Source: Rufibacter radiotolerans
GTDB taxonomy: Bacteria > Bacteroidota > Bacteroidia > Cytophagales > Hymenobacteraceae
Reading direction: 5' to 3'
NCBI RefSeq assembly: GCF_001078055.1
Contig: NZ_CP010777.1
Location: 4,555,001 to 4,619,000, forward strand
Length of the DNA stretch: 64,000 nt
Shown here piece after piece: positions 48,770-57,779 of this stretch (the stretch's first letter is position 1; every line of letters begins with the position of its first letter). Under the pieces are notes generated by a model, which was given only the letters and a program-made list of their open reading frames with translations, ran no database searches and was not told where the DNA came from. The position numbers and the translations under genes were made by a program.

Positions 48770-50020
48770 ATGGATAGAGAATTACCCCAAACCGTTGTTC
48801 AACAAGCCAAGCGCCGGCGCTTGTGGCTCATAGCAGGAGTGGTGGCGGTGATGGTGCTGGGAGTAGTGGCGTTTCGGTTTATGTTGGAGACCCGCGTCTC
48901 TAAATCTGAGATAAGAATAGCCACCGTGGAAGTGGGCGCCGTAGAAGCCTCCTTGACCGCCACCGGTACCGTGGTCCCTGAAAACGAGGAAGTAATTACC
49001 AGCCCCATCCAGGCCAAGATAGAGCGCGTGCTGCATACGCCCGGTGACCAGGTAGCCTCCGGCGAATCCCTTTTGCAACTAGATAAACAACTGGCCCAAA
49101 CGTCTTTTGAGAAACTCAGAGACGAGCAGCAACTCAAGCAAAATAAAACCGCACAGGTAGAGAACGACCTTCGCAAGAACGTCAACCAGCTCCGCTCCCG
49201 CTATGCCGTGCAGGAGGTGCGCGTGAAAAGCCTGCAGGCCGCCCTGGCAGACGAACAATATTTGCTTTCTATTGGCGGCGGCACCAAAGAGAACGTGAAG
49301 AAAGCCGAGCTGGATTTGAAAGTAGCCATCCTGGAGCTGAACCAATTGCAGCGCCAGATCAAAGATGAGCAGGAAGCCGCCCGCATAGGTATGAAAGATG
49401 TGGGCTTTGAACTGGAGATGAAACGCCGCGACATTGGCCAGCTGCAGCGCCAGCTGGACCAGGCAGACGTGAAAGCCACGCGCAAAGGCGTGGTGACCTG
49501 GGTAAACGAGGAAATTGGCGCTACCGTCAACGCCGGCGACCCACTGGCCCGCGTAGCCGACCTGAGCAGTTTCAAAATCAAAGCCACCATCTCAGATACT
49601 TACGCCGAGCAACTGAAAGTAGGCGGGCCCGTGACCGTGCGCATCAACAATACTGACCTGCGCGGCGAGATTGCCAACATTCAGCCCAAGGTAGAGAACG
49701 GCATCATTACGTTTTATGTGCGCCTGCAGGAGAAAAACCACCAGGCCTTGCGCTCCAACCTGCGGGTAGAGGTGTTTGTGCTCACAGACTTCAGGCCCAA
49801 CGTGCTGCGCGTGAAAAACGGGCCTTTCTATACCGGTGCCAAAGAGCAAGCGGTGTTTGTGGTACAGGGTGACAAAGCCATCCGGCGTACGCTCAAGACC
49901 GGGGCCAGCAATTTTGACTTCGTGGAACTGCAGGGCGACATCTCCGCCGGCGAGCAGATCATTCTCTCCAGCACCAAGGAGTACGCGCATCTGGAGGAGC
50001 TTCACATCACCAATAACTAG
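48770..50020 (+). CDS. Periplasmic adaptor protein (HlyD/MacA family)
   Basis: 416 aa from ATG 48770; upstream in-frame codons overlap the promoter. One N-terminal helix (residues ~18-36) anchors it. VEASLTATGTVVPENEEVI and IERVLHTPGDQVASGESLLQLD form the lipoyl-like half, then a long coiled coil (~95-215), the second lipoyl half ADVKATRKGVVTWVNEEIGATV, and the barrel region. It bridges an inner-membrane exporter to a TolC channel. It is first in the operon and is followed 3 nt later by tolC-like, then the ABC genes. Confidence 0.9.
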   Translation: MDRELPQTVVQQAKRRRLWLIAGVVAVMVLGVVAFRFMLETRVSKSEIRIATVEVGAVEASLTATGTVVPENEEVITSPIQAKIERVLHTPGDQVASGESLLQLDKQLAQTSFEKLRDEQQLKQNKTAQVENDLRKNVNQLRSRYAVQEVRVKSLQAALADEQYLLSIGGGTKENVKKAELDLKVAILELNQLQRQIKDEQEAARIGMKDVGFELEMKRRDIGQLQRQLDQADVKATRKGVVTWVNEEIGATVNAGDPLARVADLSSFKIKATISDTYAEQLKVGGPVTVRINNTDLRGEIANIQPKVENGIITFYVRLQEKNHQALRSNLRVEVFVLTDFRPNVLRVKNGPFYTGAKEQAVFVVQGDKAIRRTLKTGASNFDFVELQGDISAGEQIILSSTKEYAHLEELHITNN

Positions 50021-50023
50021 GCT

Positions 50024-51496
50024 ATGAAAAGGACTTTACTTTCTTCTCTCCTGGCCACGTTGGTGTTTCTCACCCATCTCGCCCACGCGCAACAGGGAAA
50101 CGCCGGCCGTCTGTTAACCTTGCAGGAAACCATTGATTTGGCGCTTACCTCTTCCATTGCCGCCAAACAGACTGCCACCAACAAGACGAGCAGTTACTGG
50201 CAGTACCGTACGTTCAAAGCCAATTACCTGCCGCAGCTTTCGCTGGCGGGTACGGTGCCCAACATGTCCAGAAGCATTATTCCGGTGGTGCAGCCAGACG
50301 GAACCACGGATTTCAGGGCGGTATCCATCAGTAACTCGGAGTTGGCGTTATCGGTGTCACAGGCGGTGGGCGCCACAGGCGGGCAGTTCTTCATCACCTC
50401 GCAGAGCCAACGCTTCGACGACTTCAACCAGAACCAGCGCCGCTATAACACCTTCCCGGCCATTATTGGGTTCAGTCAGCCTGTTTTCGGCTACAATCAG
50501 CTGGCCTGGGCCAAAAAGATTGAACCTCTACGCTTTGAAGAAGCCGAGCGCCAATACCTGGAAGACCGTGAGAACCTGGCCACAACTGCCACGCAGCGCT
50601 TCTTTGAGGTACTCCTGCAACAGGTAAACCATGACATCGCGTCCAAAAACGTGGCCAACAACCAGGCCCTGTTCAAGGTAGCCGAAGAGAAATATCGCCT
50701 GGGCCGATTATCCAGAAACGAATTGCTTCAACTCAAACTGAGCCTCATGAACGCCCAACTGGCACAAGCCGAGGCCAGCACTGAATTGAAGACCGCTACC
50801 ATGCAGTTTGCCGCCTACGTGGGCTTGCCGCAGGGCGAAAAAATAACGGTCTTAGCCCCAGAAGAAGCACCTGTCTTGTTAGTGGACGAGCAGGCCGCTC
50901 TGGACCAGGCAAAGCAAAACCGCAAAGAGCGTTTCCAGAACCAACGCAAAGTATTGCAGGCCCAAGAGGACGTGGCCGAGGCCCGGGGCAAGGGCGGGTT
51001 CAACGCCAATCTGTACGCTACCTTCGGGCTCACCAAAAGCGCCAATAACTTCACTGAGAGCTTTACCCAACCCGAAAATCAGCAGCAGGTGACCCTAGGT
51101 TTTAGTGTACCGCTGGTAGACTGGGGCCAACAGAAAGGCCGCGTGAAAACCGCGCAAGCCCAGTTGCAACTCACTCAGTACACCGTGGAGCAGGAACAGA
51201 CCGCCTTTGAGCAGAGCGTTTTGACCCAGGTGAACCAGATAGAATTGCTGAAAGAACGCCTACGCATCACGGCGGCCGCCGATTCCATTGGGCAAGAGCG
51301 CTATGACATCACCAAGGCCACATTTCTGGTGGGCCGCATCAGCATCACAGACCTAAACATTGCCCTGCAGGAGAAAGACCAGGCCCGTCGCGCCTTTATC
51401 TCCGCGTTGCAGGATTTCTGGGTCGCCTATTACCGCCTTCGGGCCCTTACTTTATATGACTTTGAACGCGGCCAGCCGCTGCTGGCCAAAGAGTAA
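50024..51496 (+). CDS. TolC-family outer-membrane channel
   Basis: 490 aa with a signal peptide ending THLAHAQQG. The two halves each carry long helices and a strand pair, as in TolC. LQETIDLALTSSIAAKQTATNKTSSY, then RFFEVLLQQVNHDIASKNVANN, and the second-half QVTLGFSVPLVDWGQQKGRVKTAQAQ fit the outer-membrane efflux protein family. It forms the exit duct for the adaptor and ABC transporter. The start lies 3 nt after the adaptor stop, so coupled. Confidence 0.9.
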   Translation: MKRTLLSSLLATLVFLTHLAHAQQGNAGRLLTLQETIDLALTSSIAAKQTATNKTSSYWQYRTFKANYLPQLSLAGTVPNMSRSIIPVVQPDGTTDFRAVSISNSELALSVSQAVGATGGQFFITSQSQRFDDFNQNQRRYNTFPAIIGFSQPVFGYNQLAWAKKIEPLRFEEAERQYLEDRENLATTATQRFFEVLLQQVNHDIASKNVANNQALFKVAEEKYRLGRLSRNELLQLKLSLMNAQLAQAEASTELKTATMQFAAYVGLPQGEKITVLAPEEAPVLLVDEQAALDQAKQNRKERFQNQRKVLQAQEDVAEARGKGGFNANLYATFGLTKSANNFTESFTQPENQQQVTLGFSVPLVDWGQQKGRVKTAQAQLQLTQYTVEQEQTAFEQSVLTQVNQIELLKERLRITAAADSIGQERYDITKATFLVGRISITDLNIALQEKDQARRAFISALQDFWVAYYRLRALTLYDFERGQPLLAKE

Positions 51497-51498
51497 TC

Positions 51499-51542
51499 AT
51501 TTTGAGCCTCTTTTCCGGAAAACAGGCCCAAAAGGGAAAATG
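51499..51542. repeat. Interspersed palindrome
   Basis: CATTTTGAGCCTCTTTTCC then GGAAAACAGGCCCAAAAGGG and AAAATG, 3 nt after the TolC stop codon. Confidence 0.75.
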
Positions 51543-51561
51543 ATAAGTACGCATTGTAAAA

Positions 51562-51630
51562 GTAGGGGCAATCTCTTGTGGTTGCCCTAACACGGGAGCC
51601 ACCGCAAAGGGCAACCACAAGTGCCCCTAC
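51562..51630. repeat. Inverted repeat with GTAGGGGCA ends
   Basis: GTAGGGGCA, TTGTGGTTGCCCT at the left and AGGGCAACCACAAG, TGCCCCTAC at the right: ~23-bp arms with a small mismatch, and ~20 nt between. Possibly a miniature element in the gap before the ABC genes. Confidence 0.65.
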
Positions 51631-51724
51631 CTTGGGAACACCTTTACCAGCAAACATTAATCATTGCCCAACCAAGGGGACGAAGAATAAAATAGCACAT
51701 TAAAAAACATTAGCACATTAGACT

Positions 51725-52417
51725 ATGATCCAGTTATCTAACATTGAAAAAGTCTACCGCACCAAGACCATAGAGACGGTAGCCCTCAACTGCGTGAACC
51801 TTCACGTGGAACGCGGCGAGTTTGTGTCCATCATGGGCCCGTCGGGCTGCGGGAAATCCACGCTGCTCAACATCATGGGTTTGCTGGACGAGCCTTCTGC
51901 CGGGCAGGTGGTCATTGACGGCAAGCCCGTGAAAACCCATAGTGACAAACAGCTGGCCAAGCTTAGAAATGAGAAGATCGGGTTTGTGTTCCAGAGCTAC
52001 CATCTCATCCATGACCTTTCGGTAGTGGACAACGTGGAGTTGCCTTTGCTGTACCGCCACCTGAGTGGCAGTGAGCGCCGCAAACGCGCCTTGGAGGCTT
52101 TGGAGAAAGTTGGTTTGAGCACCCGCACCCGTCACTTCCCCAGCCAGTTGTCGGGTGGACAGCGCCAGCGCGTGGCCATTGCCCGGGCCCTTGCCGGCAA
52201 CCCAGAGATTATCCTGGCAGATGAGCCTACCGGTAACCTGGACAGCGTGATGGGCGAGGAGATCATGGACATTCTGCTTAGACTCAATAAAGAAGAGGGC
52301 ACCACTATTGTGATGGTGACCCATGATGAGAACATGGCCCACAAGACCAGCCGCCTCATCAGGTTCTTTGACGGCCAGCAGGTGGCAGATTCATTGGTGT
52401 TAGAAGCCCAGATTTAA
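51725..52417 (+). CDS. ABC transporter ATPase (MacB/LolD/FtsE type)
   Basis: 230 aa. Walker A GPSGCGKST, Q-loop FVFQSYHLI, signature LSGGQRQRVAIARAL, Walker B IILADEPTGNLD and H-loop MVTHDEN are all intact. It is the energising subunit for the two permeases that follow on the same strand. The start is 228 nt after the TolC stop, past two repeats and a repeated AGCACATTA, so it may have its own promoter, but none was recognised. Confidence 0.93.
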   Translation: MIQLSNIEKVYRTKTIETVALNCVNLHVERGEFVSIMGPSGCGKSTLLNIMGLLDEPSAGQVVIDGKPVKTHSDKQLAKLRNEKIGFVFQSYHLIHDLSVVDNVELPLLYRHLSGSERRKRALEALEKVGLSTRTRHFPSQLSGGQRQRVAIARALAGNPEIILADEPTGNLDSVMGEEIMDILLRLNKEEGTTIVMVTHDENMAHKTSRLIRFFDGQQVADSLVLEAQI

Positions 52418-52427
52418 GACCACGGCC

Positions 52428-53669
52428 ATGTTAAAGAACTACATAAAAATTGCTTGGAAGGTCTTGCAACGGCGCAAGTTCTTCACCTTCATCAGCCTCT
52501 TCGGGATCAGTTTTACCTTGATGGTTTTGATGGTGGTTACCTCGCTGTTTGACCATGCCTTTGGCCCACAGATGCCAGAACGCGACACAGACCGGTTGCT
52601 ATTTGTGAACATGATGCGCGAACAAGGAGAACAAGGCTACAATACCAGCGGTCCGCCCAGTTATTATTTCCTGGACCATTATGTGAAAAAGCTGCAGACC
52701 CCGGAGAAAGTCTCCATTAGCTCAGTATTCACCATGGTCAACAGCTACGTGAACGACAAGAAGCTGGCCCTGGACCTCAAGCACACAGACCAGGCGTTCT
52801 GGGAGGTGCTGGACTTTGAGTTTCTGGAGGGCCGCGCCTTTAACCAGCAGGAAGTAGCCAACGCCAGCCACGTGGCGGTCATCAACCAGAATACCCGCAA
52901 ACAGTACTTTGGCGATGCCGCGGCCATTGGCCAGGACATTGTGGTGAACCAGGTCACTTATAAAGTAGTGGGCGTAGTGAAAGACGTGCCGGTGCTCAGG
53001 CTCAACTCTTACGCAGACGTTTGGGTGCCTATCACGCTGCGGCAGAATGAGTTCAAGAACGACGGCCTGCGCGGCACGTTCATGGGCATTATTCAGGCGA
53101 AGAAACCCGGTGACATGGCAAAAATCAAGGAAGAATACGCCCACATGATGAGCCAGGTAGAGATCAAGAACCCCAAGGACGTGTCTCAGCTGTTTTCTTT
53201 CCCAGACACTATTCTAGAGTTCTTCGCCCGTAGTGCCCTGGGCAAAGGCCAGGATTCCAAGCTTGGCCTGTTCTACACGCTTCTGGCGCTGGCGGCCTTT
53301 CTATTCATGCTGTTGCCTACCATTAACCTGGTCAACATCAACATCAGTCGCATCATGGAGCGGTCCTCAGAGATCGGGGTTAGAAAAGCCTTCGGGGCCT
53401 CTTCCAAGGTCATCATCGGGCAGTTTGTGGTGGAGAACGTGTTTCTGACCTTGATTGGCGGATTGCTGGGGCTGGTGCTTTCTTTAGGCGTCATGCACCT
53501 TATCAACAACAGCGGCATCATTGTCTATGCAGACCTGGGGTTGAACATACGCGTGTTTGCCTGGGGCATTCTGCTATGCCTTGTATTCGGGCTGATTTCA
53601 GGGGTTTACCCTGCTTATAAAATGTCACGCTTAAACGCCGTAGAGGCACTGAGAGGAGGTTCAAAATGA
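52428..53669 (+). CDS. ABC transporter permease (MacB/FtsX type), subunit 1
   Basis: 413 aa. One N-terminal helix (residues ~20-42), a long extracytoplasmic domain (~45-280; MacB_PCD type), then three helices: ~285-305, ~335-360, ~375-395. RSSEIGVRKAFGASSKVIIGQFVVENVFL lies in the FtsX-domain loop. It ends 4 nt inside the next permease (overlap ATGA), so the pair is coupled. Exports a substrate via the adaptor and TolC; MacB-type systems carry macrolides, peptides or lipids. Confidence 0.9.
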   Translation: MLKNYIKIAWKVLQRRKFFTFISLFGISFTLMVLMVVTSLFDHAFGPQMPERDTDRLLFVNMMREQGEQGYNTSGPPSYYFLDHYVKKLQTPEKVSISSVFTMVNSYVNDKKLALDLKHTDQAFWEVLDFEFLEGRAFNQQEVANASHVAVINQNTRKQYFGDAAAIGQDIVVNQVTYKVVGVVKDVPVLRLNSYADVWVPITLRQNEFKNDGLRGTFMGIIQAKKPGDMAKIKEEYAHMMSQVEIKNPKDVSQLFSFPDTILEFFARSALGKGQDSKLGLFYTLLALAAFLFMLLPTINLVNINISRIMERSSEIGVRKAFGASSKVIIGQFVVENVFLTLIGGLLGLVLSLGVMHLINNSGIIVYADLGLNIRVFAWGILLCLVFGLISGVYPAYKMSRLNAVEALRGGSK

Positions 53670-54847
53670 TACGCCATTTGTTTAAACTGATCTGGAACCG
53701 GAAGAAGAGTAACTTCCTGCTGATCTCTGAGATTTTCTTTTCCTTTCTGGTGCTTTTTGGGGTCCTCAGCTTTGGGCTCTACAATTACCACAACTACCAA
53801 AAGCCGCTGGGCTTTTCCCATGACAACGTCTGGCTTCTCTCCCTGGAGACCCGGTCAGACTCGGCGGTCCAGAACGCGCAGATCCAGGAGCAGGTCATGC
53901 AGCGGGTGCGCAGTTTCCCCGAGGTGGAACATGCCGCCTTTTCCAGCAGCAATGCGCCTTTCTCTTTCTCTTCTATGAACAACAGGCTCGCCTACGGCAA
54001 CGTCAAAGACTATGACGCCAACCAATATGACGTAGAAGATGCCTACAAAGACGTTATGGGTTTGAAGGTGGTACAGGGCCGCTGGTTCGGGCCGCAGGAT
54101 GGGACTACGTTGCATAGGCCCATTGTCATTAACCGTATGGTTCAAAAAGAGCTGTTTCATGGGGAAGACCCTATTGGGAAGGTTATTCCCATGAATGATT
54201 CCCTCCAGTACCAGGTGATAGGCGTAACCGACTACTTTAGGGCCTCCAGTGAGTACAGCGCCGAAGAAGGGGCGTTTTTCACCCGCATTGACCGCCAGAA
54301 AAACAGTAAGTGGCTCTGGAACAGCCTGCTTATCAAGGTAAAGCCGGGCACCGGCGTGGCCTTTGAAGAGAAGATGATGCGTGAGCTGGGTCAGATTGCC
54401 AAAGGCTGGACCATGGACGTAGCCACCCTGGAGAAGATGCGGCAAAACAAAGCTAAGATGACCTTGGTGCCTTTGATTGCGCTGACGGTGGTGTGCGGGT
54501 TCCTGGTGTTCAACGTAGCGTTGGGTCTGTTTGGCGTGCTGTGGTACAATATTAACAAGCGCACAGGAGAAATTGGCCTGCGCCGCGCCATGGGGGCCAC
54601 CACCCGCCAGATCAGGGCTCAGTTTGTGGGCGAAGTGGTGGTGCTTGCTTTCTTTGGGGTGGTGCTGGGGCTGTTATTAGCTGTACAGTTCCCGTTGCTG
54701 CAGGTATTCCAGCTTTCTTCTGAGATTTACTGGCAGGGAATGGCCCTGGCCGCGGTCTTTATTTTCCTGCTCACTACCCTTTGCGCCCTTTACCCCAGCC
54801 GGCAGGCCTCTGGTATACAGCCGGCTGTGGCCTTGCATGAAGAGTAA
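53666..54847 (+). CDS. ABC transporter permease (MacB/FtsX type), subunit 2
   Basis: 393 aa with the same layout as subunit 1: one N-terminal helix, a large loop domain and three C-terminal helices. TGEIGLRRAMGATTRQIRAQFVGEVV is the matching FtsX loop. The two permeases would form a heterodimer, in contrast to the homodimeric MacB. Its start overlaps the end of subunit 1 by 4 nt. It is followed by a palindrome copy and the regulator pair. Confidence 0.9.
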   Translation: MIRHLFKLIWNRKKSNFLLISEIFFSFLVLFGVLSFGLYNYHNYQKPLGFSHDNVWLLSLETRSDSAVQNAQIQEQVMQRVRSFPEVEHAAFSSSNAPFSFSSMNNRLAYGNVKDYDANQYDVEDAYKDVMGLKVVQGRWFGPQDGTTLHRPIVINRMVQKELFHGEDPIGKVIPMNDSLQYQVIGVTDYFRASSEYSAEEGAFFTRIDRQKNSKWLWNSLLIKVKPGTGVAFEEKMMRELGQIAKGWTMDVATLEKMRQNKAKMTLVPLIALTVVCGFLVFNVALGLFGVLWYNINKRTGEIGLRRAMGATTRQIRAQFVGEVVVLAFFGVVLGLLLAVQFPLLQVFQLSSEIYWQGMALAAVFIFLLTTLCALYPSRQASGIQPAVALHEE

Positions 54848-54889
54848 GCTTCCGGTCTCTCTTTCATTGAGAGGAGTATCTTGTTTAAT

Positions 54890-54929
54890 GCGTTTTTGGC
54901 CCGTTTTTCAGAAAACGGGCCAAAAACGC
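54890..54929. repeat. Interspersed palindrome (near-perfect)
   Basis: GCGTTTTTGGCCCGTTTTTC then AGAAAACGGGCCAAAAACGC. Arms match exactly apart from the loop. It separates the permease from the regulator gene. Confidence 0.85.
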
Positions 54930-54974
54930 TATCTTCAACCTGTCTAGTAGCAACAGTGTTTTCTTACCGGTACC

Positions 54975-56357
54975 ATGATCCTTATCATTGACGATGACGT
55001 AGCCGTACGGGCCTCTTTAAGTCTGCTCTTAAAGCAGGCGGGCTTTGCCACGGTACAGGCCGCCAACCAACCCGACGCGCTACAGGCCGCCGCCAAGCAC
55101 AGGCCCCAATTGGTGCTGCTGGACATGAACTTCTCCATGGAAACCACCGGCGAAGACGGCCTGCAGCTTCTGCAACAATTAAAGCAGCTCTACCCCATCA
55201 TGCCCGTGATCCTCATTACCGGTTGGGGTTCCATTAATTTGGCGGTAGAAGGCATTAAAGCCGGCGCCGCTGATTTCATCACCAAACCCTGGAACAACGA
55301 CTACCTGCTGCAGGCCATCAACACGGCGATAGACCTGGCATTGCCCGCGCGCGAAGCCGCCACTGACAAACTCACCCGCAAAAAACTGGACGAGCTCTAT
55401 GACTTCTCCATGATCGTGGGCGAAGACGCAGGCTTACTGCAGGTGCTCCGGAACGTAGGGCAGATCAGCGCCACCGACGCCTCTATCTTAATTGAGGGCG
55501 AAAGCGGCACGGGCAAGGAACTCATCGCCGAGGCTATCCATAAGAACAGCCACCGCAGCCGGGCACCTTTTGTAAAGGTGAACCTGGGCGGCATTTCGGC
55601 TAGCTTGTTTGAGAGCGAGATGTTCGGGCACCGCCGCGGCGCCTTCACAGACGCCAAAGCCGACCGCGTGGGCCGTTTTGAAATGGCCAACAAAGGCACC
55701 ATTTTCCTGGATGAGATTGGCGAATTGGACCTTGCCAGCCAGGTGAAACTGCTGCGCGTACTCCAGGACCGCACTTATGAGGTTCTCGGCGATAGCCGAT
55801 CGCGCAACCTGGACATACGCGTCATCTGCGCCACCAACCGCGACCTGCGCGAGATGGTCTTGGAAGGCAAGTTCCGGGAAGACCTTTATTATAGAATCAA
55901 CCTGATCACCGTGCGTCTGCCGGCGCTGCGCGAACGGCCCCAGGATATTCCGCTATTGGTGCAGCACTTTGTTAACAACCTCAAAAGAACCTACCACAAG
56001 CAGGAACTGCAGGTAAGTGCCAAGGCCCTAACCTGGCTGAAGGAACAGCCGTTGCCCGGCAACATACGCGAACTCAAAAACCTGGTGGAACGCACCGTGC
56101 TAGTGTCGGGTAAGAGCCTGCTGGGCGCCGAGGAGTTCCAGAACCAATTGCAGGGTGGCCTTCGCAAGCAGGAAGATAAAGCACTTCCGTCTGTAGGCGC
56201 TATGACTTTAGATGAATTGGAGGCCAGCATGATCAAGAAATCCATGGCCTATTACGGCAACAACGTAAGCAAAGTGGCGAAGGCCCTGGGTGTGAGCCGC
56301 GGCTCTCTGTACCGACGCCTGGAGAAGTTCAACATCCCGTATGACGCTGCGGAGTAA
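54975..56357 (+). CDS. Sigma-54-dependent NtrC-family response regulator
   Basis: 460 aa. Receiver: D6-D8, phospho-acceptor D50, K104. The AAA+ domain has Walker A GESGTGKE (174-181), GAFTDA (222-227) and GTIFLDEIGELD. The C-terminal Fis-type helix-turn-helix is NVSKVAKALGVSRGSLYRRLEKF. GAFTDA departs from the canonical GAFTGA, which contacts sigma-54. It ends overlapping the kinase start by 17 nt. Its likely target is the export operon, where a palindrome and a -24/-12 element sit upstream. Confidence 0.93.
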   Translation: MILIIDDDVAVRASLSLLLKQAGFATVQAANQPDALQAAAKHRPQLVLLDMNFSMETTGEDGLQLLQQLKQLYPIMPVILITGWGSINLAVEGIKAGAADFITKPWNNDYLLQAINTAIDLALPAREAATDKLTRKKLDELYDFSMIVGEDAGLLQVLRNVGQISATDASILIEGESGTGKELIAEAIHKNSHRSRAPFVKVNLGGISASLFESEMFGHRRGAFTDAKADRVGRFEMANKGTIFLDEIGELDLASQVKLLRVLQDRTYEVLGDSRSRNLDIRVICATNRDLREMVLEGKFREDLYYRINLITVRLPALRERPQDIPLLVQHFVNNLKRTYHKQELQVSAKALTWLKEQPLPGNIRELKNLVERTVLVSGKSLLGAEEFQNQLQGGLRKQEDKALPSVGAMTLDELEASMIKKSMAYYGNNVSKVAKALGVSRGSLYRRLEKFNIPYDAAE

Positions 56358-57648
56358 GTTTATTGTCACCGCTGCGGTGCTCTACCTGACCATGGGCGTG
56401 CTGGCCTGGCAACTGCTGGCCTATAACCAAGTGCTCTTTGTCGCCGCCGAGGTCTTGATTGTCATCAGTCTGGTGCTTACAGTGCAGCTCTACACTTCTT
56501 TTGTGCGCCCTCTCAACCTTATCGCCGCCGGCGTGGAATCCATCCGGGACCGGGATTTCTCCATCAAGTTCATGGAGACGGGCCAGAAAGAGGTAGACCA
56601 ATTGATCTCGGTCTATAATCAGATGATAGATGAGCTGCGGCAACAGCGCGTGACCCAAACTGAGAAGCATTTCCTGCTAGAACGGCTTATTGAAGCCTCA
56701 CCGTCGGGCATTATCTTATTGGATACCTATGACCGCGTGGCCGGCCTGAACCCGGCGGCGGCGCAGCTGTTGCAAACCTCGGGCAAAGACGTGGTAGGCA
56801 AACCGCTGGGCGAGCTGCCGGGCCACTGGGGTAACTCGCTGGAGAAACTGCCTAAAGACGAGCAGCGCGTGATCAGGCCCAACGGCATTCAGACGTACCG
56901 CTGCCGCAAGATCAGGTTCCTGGACCGGGGCTACCACCGCTACTTTATCTTGGTGGAGGAGCTGACCCAGGAACTGCTGGAGAAAGAGCGGAACGCCTAT
57001 GAGAAGCTCATTAGAATGATGTCGCATGAGATCAACAACTCCATTGGCGCCGTCAACTCCATCCTGCATTCCTTCTCCTACTTCTCGCCGCAACTGGACG
57101 CAGACACCAAGCTAGATTTTGACGAGGCCCTGCAGGTCTGCATTACGCGTAACCAGAACCTGGCCGGTTTCATGGCCAACTTCGCCAATGTGGTGCGCAT
57201 TCCGGTGCCCGTTAAGCAGCCTGTGAACCTGCATGAGCTATTGCATAGCATTCATAGACTCATGGGGCCAAGCTTTGAGCAGAAACAGGTGGCCTGGCAA
57301 TGGGAGTTAGACCAGGAAGCCCCGCAAGTGGCGGTAGATGTGCAACAGATGGAGCAGGTGCTTATCAATGTTATCAAAAACGCCCTGGAGGCAACAGACA
57401 CTGGTGGATGGGTGAAGGTAAAGACCAGCGCCTCGCCGCCAACACTTCTTATTCAGGACAATGGGCAGGCCATTACCCCCAAGGTTCAGGAAAAGCTTTT
57501 CTCGCCTTTCTTCAGTACCAAGGCCAACGGTCAGGGCATCGGGCTTACCATGGTGCGGGAAATCCTTTTACAGCACGGGTTCAGGTTCTCACTGCAGACA
57601 AAAGAGGACGGTTTCACCACGTTTGCCATAGAACTGGCCGAAGCCTGA
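56341..57648 (+). CDS. Sensor histidine kinase with HAMP and PAS domains
   Basis: 435 aa. Two short hydrophobic segments at residues ~7-27 and ~32-50 with almost no loop between, then HAMP (VRPLNLIAAGVESIRDRDF), PAS-like ~110-205 and dimerisation MSHEINNSIGAVNS (H229). The ATPase domain has VLINVIKNALEA, LIQDNGQAI and FFSTKANGQGIGLTMVREI. It lies in the overlap with the response regulator and should phosphorylate it. With almost no periplasmic loop, it probably senses a signal in the membrane. Confidence 0.92.
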   Translation: MTLRSKFIVTAAVLYLTMGVLAWQLLAYNQVLFVAAEVLIVISLVLTVQLYTSFVRPLNLIAAGVESIRDRDFSIKFMETGQKEVDQLISVYNQMIDELRQQRVTQTEKHFLLERLIEASPSGIILLDTYDRVAGLNPAAAQLLQTSGKDVVGKPLGELPGHWGNSLEKLPKDEQRVIRPNGIQTYRCRKIRFLDRGYHRYFILVEELTQELLEKERNAYEKLIRMMSHEINNSIGAVNSILHSFSYFSPQLDADTKLDFDEALQVCITRNQNLAGFMANFANVVRIPVPVKQPVNLHELLHSIHRLMGPSFEQKQVAWQWELDQEAPQVAVDVQQMEQVLINVIKNALEATDTGGWVKVKTSASPPTLLIQDNGQAITPKVQEKLFSPFFSTKANGQGIGLTMVREILLQHGFRFSLQTKEDGFTTFAIELAEA

Positions 57649-57690
57649 TTTTTTAGAAGCAGGTGTACTTTATTCCTTTTTTGTAAAAAA

Positions 57691-57734
57691 AGCCGTTTTA
57701 GGCCCGTTTTTCTAAAAACGGGCCTAAAACGGCT
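57691..57734. terminator. Palindrome acting as bidirectional terminator
   Basis: AGCCGTTTTAGGCCCGTTTTT, CT, AAAAACGGGCC TAAAACGGCT, with A- and T-runs on both flanks. It lies between the convergent kinase and DUF72 genes. Confidence 0.88.
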
Positions 57735-57779
57735 TTTAATTTTTTAGGTTGAGGTATTGCTAGGGTGAGGTTCTGAAAG

